From the IMG/VR virus record IMGVR_UViG_3300031236_000048, positions 1-22,301 of that record: a stretch of DNA of 22,301 nt; one strand, 5' to 3'. The position numbers and the translations under genes were made by a program. Position 1 is the stretch's first letter; every line of letters starts with the position of its first letter. The notes under the pieces are model-generated. The model saw nothing but the letters and a program-made list of their open reading frames with translations. It was not told the DNA's origin and searched no databases. This document shows positions 6,758 to 13,303 of the stretch, piece after piece. This DNA comes from a virus.

Positions 6758-7315
6758 ATGTTTGACAAACTGTTTGAGATCATCCAGGCGATCTTCACGT
6801 CCCTACTGCCGTTCGTGGTGCTGCAACCGTTCGAGGAAGGGTGCCTCTGCCGTCTAGGGGTGTTTAAACGGGTGCTGAAGTCCGGCTTCCACTGGTGCAT
6901 CCCGCTCGGCGTCGACGTCGTATGGCATGAGCACACGACGCCGACGACCGCGCATTTGCATGGGTTATCAACTACCACGAAAGATGGAAAAAGTGTCGGG
7001 TTCGATGCAATCGTGACCTATCAGATCAACGACATTCAGAAAGCTCTATTGGGCGTGACGACAGTGCGAGATGCAATCACAGACGTCTGCATGGGTATTA
7101 TAGGTACTGAATTGACGGGTTCAACGTGGGTTGAGGTGGCACATGGTGATACGCTAGAGGGCTTGACCAAAGCGTGCCGGGGGAAGGGATGGAAGTGGGG
7201 GATCGAGGTGATTCAGGTACAGCTAGCGGGGATCTGCCAAGTGAAAAACATCCGCCTCTCTGGAAGCGGCGCGACTTCTTTGGCACATGGAAGTGGGCCC
7301 TCGACATCTGGATAA
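6758..7315 (+). CDS. SPFH/Band 7 domain protein
   Basis: The 185-residue protein begins with a hydrophobic helix (LFEIIQAIFTSLLPFVVLQP, 5-24) that would anchor it in the membrane. It continues as a compact SPFH/Band 7 domain: EEGCLCRLGVFKRVLKSGFHW (26-46), the strand pair around LHGLSTTTKDGKSVGFD, then AIVTYQIND (84-92) and IEVIQVQLAGI near 148-158. Phage versions of this length are common; they lack the long coiled-coil C-terminus of cellular stomatins. Their role is unknown; proposals include membrane microdomain organisation or superinfection effects. The last 20 residues (SGSGATSLAHGSGPSTSG) are low complexity. It ends the rightward operon, three bases from the stop of the convergent late operon, and an AAGGA Shine-Dalgarno lies at the end of the preceding gene. 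Confidence 0.87.
   Translation: MFDKLFEIIQAIFTSLLPFVVLQPFEEGCLCRLGVFKRVLKSGFHWCIPLGVDVVWHEHTTPTTAHLHGLSTTTKDGKSVGFDAIVTYQINDIQKALLGVTTVRDAITDVCMGIIGTELTGSTWVEVAHGDTLEGLTKACRGKGWKWGIEVIQVQLAGICQVKNIRLSGSGATSLAHGSGPSTSG
7244..7269 (-). terminator. Candidate leftward intrinsic terminator of the late operon
   Basis: Read on the minus strand, CCGCTTC (7269-7263), loop CAGA, GAGGCGG (7258-7252) form seven pairs with one G-T wobble, then ATG and five T residues (7248-7244). On the plus strand the same wobble becomes a C-A mismatch, so the stem favours leftward RNA. It is about 50 bases beyond the stop of the last late gene, inside the 3' end of the convergent SPFH gene. The three-base gap before the T tract and the short T run make it a moderate, not strong, terminator. 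Confidence 0.42.
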
Positions 7316-7318
7316 CTC

Positions 7319-8128
7319 CTACTGAAGTTGACGCACTTTAAAGTAGCTGCCAGCACTCATGGTTGTTGAAGTTGCGTTGCTGGTTTGCTGGGCCCAATAA
7401 ATAGCAAGTGTACCTGGACTCATGGCTGAGAAGCATCCGCGCGCGCTGAGCTGGTTAAGCGCGCTGCCGCCGGTTAAACTGAAATCTATACGGCCGCCCG
7501 TTGCTGGACCGTTGCCGCCAACATTCATGGCCTCAGTTGGAGGGGAGTTGAATACCGCTCCATCCATGCCGCCCATGTACATCCAGCACGAGGCTGCGTG
7601 GTCGAGGAACGCACCACTGAATTCAGGCAGAAAGGAAAATCCGGGATTCGGTCCCGAGGCGCCGGTCGTAGTGACTTCTACTAGAGCTTCCCATTCATAT
7701 ATCCCAGGACCAGGCAAATAGAACTGAAGCGCCGGATCTATAGTCATGACGTTGCCGTCGGGCGCGCTTGTAGCTACGGGCTTCACGGCGTAACCGATAA
7801 ACTTCGACGGCTGTGGCACATATGGATCCACGTCCATAAGCTTCTGGCCGTACACGTTGAACAGCTGCACGCGGAGTGCGCCCAGAAGTGACGCCGGGTT
7901 CAGGTATATAGGTGGAAAGCGGCCATTGTTGTCTGATGTTATTACGTTCGAGGCAAACGGAGTCGTCAAATATCCGTCCTGGTATACCGTCATTGGCAAC
8001 TCTATAGGACCGGACGATTTTGCCTGTAGGAATACTAAGTAACATGACGGTTGAATTAATCCGTACGGTGATAACGGCTTCAGCTGCGGCTCCGCGAACA
8101 GCACGCCGACTGGGTTGACGACCGTCAT
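7319..8128 (-). CDS. Fibre/decoration-type structural protein, paralogue 2 (269 aa)
   Basis: Last gene of the late operon. Residues 1-106 form a domain shared with the preceding gene: VGVLFAEPQLKPLS, VYQDGYLTTPF, NNGRFPPIYLNP, VDPYVPQP. The remainder is a beta-rich domain with ASCWMYMGGMDGA and the terminal pattern GTLAIYWAQQTSNATS...SAGSYFKVRQLQ, resembling the trimeric beta-sandwich heads of phage fibres. It is most likely a virion surface protein, either a receptor-binding fibre/spike or a head decoration; the sequence cannot decide between them. It starts one base after the stop of the paralogue (TAACATG), consistent with tandem duplication followed by divergence. No catalytic or membrane features are seen. 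Confidence 0.8.
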   Translation of the reverse strand: MTVVNPVGVLFAEPQLKPLSPYGLIQPSCYLVFLQAKSSGPIELPMTVYQDGYLTTPFASNVITSDNNGRFPPIYLNPASLLGALRVQLFNVYGQKLMDVDPYVPQPSKFIGYAVKPVATSAPDGNVMTIDPALQFYLPGPGIYEWEALVEVTTTGASGPNPGFSFLPEFSGAFLDHAASCWMYMGGMDGAVFNSPPTEAMNVGGNGPATGGRIDFSLTGGSALNQLSARGCFSAMSPGTLAIYWAQQTSNATSTTMSAGSYFKVRQLQ

Positions 8129-8129
8129 G

Positions 8130-8897
8130 TTACGCGACTCTTTGCAGTGTCATCACGCAACCGGCACTCAACGTAACACCATTCGAACTCGCGTTGGCCT
8201 GACCCCAGTTGAAGGAGAACGTGCCTGACGTAGAGGTAGTGAAGACACCACGAATGAAAAGTCCGTTCAACGCACCTGCGCCCGTTAGGCTGTTATTAGG
8301 TGTCGCCTGGTTGACGAATCCGCCGTTCGCATCCGCGCCATCGAGGTTGCCAACCCAACCAAACGACTTCGCCCAGTTCGGAACCAATGTGCCGCTGTAC
8401 TCGACTTCCCAATCAAGACCAGGAGTTACACCCGTAGATCCCACTGTGGTAAACTCAAGAAAGAGTTCAAACGCATAAGTCGCTTGAGTAGCAGGCTGCG
8501 GGACCACTATCTGAAGGTCTGGGTCAATGTTATAACCGGTCGTAGTGAAAGTGGTGGCCGCAGCTTTAAAGACCGCTTGCAGATTATAGGGAGCCGGAAC
8601 GTACGGATCCACGTTCTCAAGAATCGTGCCTGCGGAATTCTTCAACACCACCTGATAGATCTTAGACGGGTCCAAATAGATTGCCGGGAAGCGGCCATTG
8701 ATGTCCGCTGTGATTGGCGTCGGGCTCTGGGAGAACGGCGTCGTGAGCGCGCCATCCTGATATACGTTCTGCAGCGTGCCCATCGCCGAGCCCGTCACAT
8801 AGAACGTGCGAGTGCAGAGCGGCTGGACGGCGCCGGTCGTTGAGAGCGGGGTGTTGCGGGGCTCAGTGAAGAGTACGCCAATCGGTAGTGCTGACAT
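8130..8897 (-). CDS. Fibre/decoration-type structural protein, paralogue 1 (255 aa)
   Basis: Residues 1-102 carry the same domain as the following gene: IGVLFTEPRNTPLS, VYQDGALTTPFS, INGRFPAIYLDPS, VDPYVPAP. The C-terminal half (about 130-255) is a predicted beta-sandwich: YAFELFLEFTTVG, LDWEVEYSGTL, FIRGVFTTSTSGTFSFNWGQ and an ending SAGCVMTLQRVA. N-terminal domains of this type recur in structural proteins of proteobacterial podoviruses. It probably attaches to the virion through the N-terminus and exposes the C-terminal head, but its target is unknown. The ATG overlaps the stop of the 1468-residue ejection protein by one base (TAATG on the minus strand, 8899-8895). Confidence 0.82.
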   Translation of the reverse strand: MSALPIGVLFTEPRNTPLSTTGAVQPLCTRTFYVTGSAMGTLQNVYQDGALTTPFSQSPTPITADINGRFPAIYLDPSKIYQVVLKNSAGTILENVDPYVPAPYNLQAVFKAAATTFTTTGYNIDPDLQIVVPQPATQATYAFELFLEFTTVGSTGVTPGLDWEVEYSGTLVPNWAKSFGWVGNLDGADANGGFVNQATPNNSLTGAGALNGLFIRGVFTTSTSGTFSFNWGQANASSNGVTLSAGCVMTLQRVA

Positions 8898-11800
8898 TAG
8901 AATGGAACCTCGTCTTCGTCGGTCGCAGAAGCTGCGTTACCCATCATCGCGTTTCGGCCGCGCTCCTGGCGCAAACTCTCTAGACGGTTTGCTGCTGAAA
9001 TGAGGGAAGGTCGGAGAGACTTTTCAGCAGCCGCGCTCTTTTTGCTTGGACCGGCTGCGTTGGCGCCTTCGCCTTGCCTGCTAGCCAACTGTTCAGCATT
9101 TCGTGCGTAGCGGCTATCTGCGATGAATCCACGGTGCTCTGGGGAGCTAAAGAGTTGGTGGAAGTCGGGAGTGCTCCGGATGAGTTCGTCTGTGAGTTTG
9201 CCATGTTTCACCAATTCGGGAATCGTCATGTCGCCTTGCTCCGCGTGTTCGTAAGCGGTCTTCGCCCACGACCACACGGTTTCTTGTACTTCACGCGGCG
9301 TCCAGGAATCGCCGGTCATGTGCGTCAACATTTTGGCCGCCGCACGCACTTTTGCGCTCAGCGCCATATAGGTTGGCGACTTACCTGGACCGGCTTTATT
9401 GAGCGCGCCGCCCAACTTTGCAGGATCAATTTTCGCGAACGCAGCCATCCAGGCATCGTTCGTCACTTCGTTGACGTTGTCGTGCAAATTCTGGTAGAAG
9501 CTGTGGACCTTCGGGCCGGACAGCGTGAGTTTATCCGGGTTCTCGCTCGTCAGAGCGCGCACCGAGTTGTTGATCCACGCGCCGAGCACGTTGCCGGTGC
9601 CCGGCGTCTCCGGACCTTTCAATGAGGAGTCGGACAGGATCTTTGTGATCGCGGCCGGATCCTGCGGGCGCCCAGCCTTATCCCAATTGATGAACGACCG
9701 CAACGCGTTGTGGAAATTCATCTGTACGGAAGTCTGCGGGCTCATGGCCGCGAGGAGCGCGCTGAAGCGTGGCGCATCGGCGCCGAAGACATTTGCGATA
9801 GCCTTCGCACTGTCGCGATACCAGCCTTTCTTTGCTTTGCCGCCCAGGGCTGCCGCCGCGTACTCTTCAGTTGCCGGGGCACTGTGGAACGCGTCAACGA
9901 GCCGCTTCGAGGTATCGGTGCGCAGCTGAGCACGTTCCTGATCGGTCAGATGACTGAATACCGGATGGTTCTCGGTAGCCGTGTTGCCATTGTGCTCGCG
10001 GAAGAAGTCCGGATTATACTTGCCGCCCCAATCTTTGGCCTGCGGACCCGCAAGGATGCCGGTGCCGTCAGCATTCCGCTGAGCTATGGCGCCCTGTTCT
10101 AGCTTCGAGCTGAGCGCGTGGAGATCCTTGGGAGCGAACGGTTTGTCGACATCGGCGACGAGCGTGGGCTCAGTGTTTGAGTTGACGACGCTCGTCTTGC
10201 CGACGTTCGCACCGGCATCCTTCATTGCCTGGATAGCCTCTTCAGGCGCCATCACGCGGCCGCCGTTCGCGGGATCGCCGACGTGCAGTCCAATATTTAC
10301 CCTGGCGGCCGGTTCCTCGCCAGGAGCTTCGGGCTCCATCTTCGGGCCGCCGCGCTGCCGGGCGCCGCCGATGATCTGGCCCAGAGGTGCGGGTGTGCGA
10401 TCCTGTTTGACTGGCACGCGACCCCAGATGTCCGGGAGCTGGCCTTTCTCATACGGATTGCCACCACGCGGCTCAGCTGGCGCGGGCTCAGCTTTCGGGC
10501 CGCCGCGCTGCCGCCCGCCTTGGATCGCCTCGCCTAATGTGGAGGGTTTGCGACCTTCAGCCTGTGCGCGTGCGTTCTCTTCAGCCAAACGATTCGGCAC
10601 CGTGCGCTCATTACCCCAGGCATCAACGACCTTGGCGCCGCTGTTGTAAGGGTTGCCGGTCTCAGCTTTCGGGCCGCCGCGCTGACGAGCGCCCGCGAGT
10701 GATTGACCGAGCGGCGTGACTTCAGGAGCGCCACCGCCGGGACCAGGAGTCGGGGGCGGTTGTTCGCCGCCGAGCTGCGTGATGCGGCCTTCAACATCTT
10801 TGAGTCGCGCTCTCTCGGCCGCTTTCTCAGGATTGCCACCGACGAGCTTGCCGATCTTCGCAGCAACGCCAGAGCCTTCAGCGACAATAGGTCCGAGGAC
10901 CGGCGCCACATGATGGGCCGCTAAATCGACGGTAGCATGAGCGCCCTTGCCGAGCTGTTCTCGAATACCGGCCGCGACGCCAGTGTTGTAGGTCTGCGCT
11001 CCAGCACCAGGATAACGGTTGTCCATGCGCAGCATGTTGCTGGCATCGTTCAACGTCTTGTAGTGACCCATCTCCGTGGAGTCAAACACGGCGGGCATCT
11101 TCGTGCTGTATTTGTTCAGCTGCTTATAGAAGTTCTGCGGGCTCCACGCACCTTTGCCGCCGCCAGCATCGGCCAGGCGATCAGCCATGTGGCCTTTGAG
11201 CGCGCGGATCGCGCCCGCCGCATCTTCGGCCAGCTCACCGTTGCCGAGGTGCGCGGCTGAGCGCAGCACATTCACGACATGGTTGAACTGCTCCGTCGGC
11301 AGGTTGGCAATATAATCCGGTATCGCACCAATTGGCACGTCGCGGTTGATGCCGCTACGGTTGTCAAGGAGCTTTGCTATGCCGGTCGGGTTTTCGAGGA
11401 GTGCCGCTTTACGAGCACGCAGTGCTCGCGCATCTTTGAAAGTCTTTTCGCCGCCAGCTTCAGCGACATCCGTGTCGAGCGCGTCGCGGAGCTTGCCGAT
11501 GATAGGCGCTGTTTCGTGGTTCCATTTGCTGCCGAGGAACTTACGCATAGTCTCGGCTTGCTCGACGGTGGCCGGATGGAATGTACCGTTGTCACCCATC
11601 AAGCCGAGCTTCTTCGCGAGCGGGATGACGCCCTTCTCAATAAGTGGAGCGCCCGCGAGGCTGCTCTGCCATTCGTGACCCTGGTTGTTGATGTAGTCCG
11701 AGAAGCGAGGCAGCTGGGTGATCGGCTGGCCTTTCGCCACCGTCTTCGCATCTTCGTACGTGCCGTGGATCGCATTGTCGAACCAATCCGAGATCTTGCC

Positions 11801-13303
11801 GACAGTGCTATCGAGGATGCCGCCGCGCTCCTCCATCGCATGCTGATCCACGCCGGACGCAGAATCGCCGACGTTGCTCGCTATCTGGCCGGCGCCTTTC
11901 TTCAGTGCATCCTGTTCGTTACCGATGACCGCCTGCATGCGTTTGCCGCCCGCGTCATTGATCTTCGCGTGGTTGGCATCGACGCTGGTGTCGGCATAAT
12001 CGCCAGTGATGGCGCTCGTGCGAACCTCGCCGAGCGCGCCGTTGGTCATCTGATCGAGCTTGTTCAGCGCATCGAGGCGCGTTTGCTGATCGGCCGCCGG
12101 TACGGCGCCGCTCTGGGATCCTTCAGCCGCTGGCGCCGTGAATCGCACCGGAGCCGGTTCGGCAGCGGCGGGCGGCGCGCCAGCGGGAGCAGGCGTCGTC
12201 GCGGCCATGGGAACTGATTCAAGGGAACCGGGCTCGCCGGGGGCGGCCGGCGGCGGGACTTCGCGCGGCGGGGGCATGACGTCCGGGCGCGGCGCGCCGG
12301 GAGTCTCCAATCGAAGATCCTCAGTCGTGGGAGGGTTGGCTCGAATATCGGCCGCTTTAGCCTGTAGCGCGTCCTGTACGGTCTGCCGGCGATCCGGTAT
12401 ACCGCCCGGAGGCGTTCCCTGGGCGGCTTGTCGGCGCTCCACTGCGGGAGCCGGGGCGGCTTCTTCTGCGGGCGCGGCGGCCGGTGCCAGCGGGTCAGGC
12501 TGAGCTTTCAAATCTTCGCCAGTAACCGGCTTGCCACCAGTCTCGGGCGGCGCATTCTGGGCTTGGGGCGGCGTGGCCGTCTTCGCCATGCCGTTCTCGT
12601 CGTACTCGGTGCCCGTAGGCACCTTGGGATTCAGCTCCAAAGCCGGACCGCGAGCGCCCGCGCGTGCCAGTCCCTCGGCACCAGGAAGCGCCATGGCGGC
12701 TTCACCCGCCATCTGGAGCCCGGACTTCGCATACTCAGTGAAATCATCGCCGAAGATCTGGCGCGCCGCCTTGTCGACGGCAGCCATTGCTTCCGGACCC
12801 TTGGCGGCCTGGAATGCGCCCTGGAGCATGCGAGTCGGACCTTCCGTAGCGCGGCGGCCGCTCTCAGAGGTCGGATCGATGGTGAACGAGCTTTCTACCG
12901 CGTCGCGCACTGCCTTGGCAGCTTCAGGATCCTGGGTCGCTAGCAGCGCGCCGACATGCGCGAGGAATCCGCCAGTCATCGCGGCCGCGCCGCCGAACGT
13001 GTTGTTCCAAGCGCCCACGCCGAGACCCTTCAGCACTGTGCCATAGTCGCCAGCGGTCCAATCAGGATTCGCGGTCTGCGTGCTGCGGTCGGGGAAGGAG
13101 TTCGGCTGCGCCATGAAGTTCTGCACTTCGGCTGGGCCTTGCGGATCGCGGCCGACACGCTGTTTAAACAGCGTGGCCGGATCCGGCATCGAGGAGATGT
13201 CGGGCGAGGTTGACGCGGGCGCGGGCGCCGATGCCGTGGGATCCATCCACGTAGACGGATCCGGCATCGCTGAAATATCTGGAGCTGCGGCAGCAGACGC
13301 CAT
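8897..13303 (-). CDS. Very large internal virion/ejection protein with enzyme-like C-terminus (1468 aa)
   Basis: Third of three large consecutive ejection-type genes (compare P22 gp7-gp20-gp16), so probably injected with the DNA. Residues 8-16 and 34-42 repeat PDIS.MPDP. Residues 80-220 are Ala/Gly-rich helical with hydrophobic patches. About 225-440 is a Pro/Ala-rich disordered linker. About 560-700 is a helical region (TMRKFLGSKW, FKDARALRARK, NRDVPIGAIPDYI) of a kind often seen in big phage virion proteins. Three RQRGGPK repeats occupy about 865-990. A module at about 1003-1100 (GLHVGDP, NTEPTLVADVDKP, LAGPQAKDWGGKYNPDFF) and another at about 1155-1355 (W1161-YRDS, FGADAPRFSALLAAMSPQTS, LSGPKVHSFYQNL, VTNDAWMA with D1283, TPREVQETVWSW) recur in phage proteins. 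The second resembles HhH-GPD DNA glycosylases in layout; I infer this and cannot prove it. The reading frame is intact. The ATG overlaps the previous stop (TAATG). Confidence 0.85.
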   Translation of the reverse strand: MASAAAAPDISAMPDPSTWMDPTASAPAPASTSPDISSMPDPATLFKQRVGRDPQGPAEVQNFMAQPNSFPDRSTQTANPDWTAGDYGTVLKGLGVGAWNNTFGGAAAMTGGFLAHVGALLATQDPEAAKAVRDAVESSFTIDPTSESGRRATEGPTRMLQGAFQAAKGPEAMAAVDKAARQIFGDDFTEYAKSGLQMAGEAAMALPGAEGLARAGARGPALELNPKVPTGTEYDENGMAKTATPPQAQNAPPETGGKPVTGEDLKAQPDPLAPAAAPAEEAAPAPAVERRQAAQGTPPGGIPDRRQTVQDALQAKAADIRANPPTTEDLRLETPGAPRPDVMPPPREVPPPAAPGEPGSLESVPMAATTPAPAGAPPAAAEPAPVRFTAPAAEGSQSGAVPAADQQTRLDALNKLDQMTNGALGEVRTSAITGDYADTSVDANHAKINDAGGKRMQAVIGNEQDALKKGAGQIASNVGDSASGVDQHAMEERGGILDSTVGKISDWFDNAIHGTYEDAKTVAKGQPITQLPRFSDYINNQGHEWQSSLAGAPLIEKGVIPLAKKLGLMGDNGTFHPATVEQAETMRKFLGSKWNHETAPIIGKLRDALDTDVAEAGGEKTFKDARALRARKAALLENPTGIAKLLDNRSGINRDVPIGAIPDYIANLPTEQFNHVVNVLRSAAHLGNGELAEDAAGAIRALKGHMADRLADAGGGKGAWSPQNFYKQLNKYSTKMPAVFDSTEMGHYKTLNDASNMLRMDNRYPGAGAQTYNTGVAAGIREQLGKGAHATVDLAAHHVAPVLGPIVAEGSGVAAKIGKLVGGNPEKAAERARLKDVEGRITQLGGEQPPPTPGPGGGAPEVTPLGQSLAGARQRGGPKAETGNPYNSGAKVVDAWGNERTVPNRLAEENARAQAEGRKPSTLGEAIQGGRQRGGPKAEPAPAEPRGGNPYEKGQLPDIWGRVPVKQDRTPAPLGQIIGGARQRGGPKMEPEAPGEEPAARVNIGLHVGDPANGGRVMAPEEAIQAMKDAGANVGKTSVVNSNTEPTLVADVDKPFAPKDLHALSSKLEQGAIAQRNADGTGILAGPQAKDWGGKYNPDFFREHNGNTATENHPVFSHLTDQERAQLRTDTSKRLVDAFHSAPATEEYAAAALGGKAKKGWYRDSAKAIANVFGADAPRFSALLAAMSPQTSVQMNFHNALRSFINWDKAGRPQDPAAITKILSDSSLKGPETPGTGNVLGAWINNSVRALTSENPDKLTLSGPKVHSFYQNLHDNVNEVTNDAWMAAFAKIDPAKLGGALNKAGPGKSPTYMALSAKVRAAAKMLTHMTGDSWTPREVQETVWSWAKTAYEHAEQGDMTIPELVKHGKLTDELIRSTPDFHQLFSSPEHRGFIADSRYARNAEQLASRQGEGANAAGPSKKSAAAEKSLRPSLISAANRLESLRQERGRNAMMGNAASATDEDEVPF
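10341..10712 (-). repeat. Triple RQRGGPK repeat in the ejection protein
   Basis: Three copies of the coding unit for LG(Q/E)xIxGxRQRGGPKxE occur at about 10667-10712, 10493-10545 and 10341-10384 (the minus-strand order of the protein). The plus-strand core TTCGGGCCGCCGCGCTG is identical in all three. Between copies lie Pro/Gly/Asn-containing spacers with GNPY twice and D.WG twice. The period is about 150-175 bases. It looks like an internal repeat of a basic peptide motif, plausibly for nucleic acid or protein contact. Confidence 0.75.
13156..13175. repeat. Perfect 20-bp palindrome with central GTTTAAAC
   Basis: CACGCTGTTTAAACAGCGTG equals its own reverse complement over all 20 bases. It lies in the N-terminal coding region of the 1468-residue protein, where it encodes TLFKQR. 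The symmetry without a loop fits a dimer-binding site better than an RNA hairpin. A perfect 20-bp palindrome is not expected by chance in a window of this size, but coding coincidence is possible. Confidence 0.6.

Noticed and set aside
7319-7346. Imperfect hairpin CTACT...AGTAG just past the convergent stops as a bidirectional terminator
   Set aside because: Two short stems of five and four pairs separated by an unequal internal loop and no T tract on either strand.
12138-12503. Long Gly/Ala-rich plus-strand open frame opposite the ejection protein
   Set aside because: It is the antisense shadow of the Pro/Ala-rich linker in GC-rich sequence; it has no Shine-Dalgarno and no protein-like features. 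Other plus-strand frames at 9074-13349 fail the same way.
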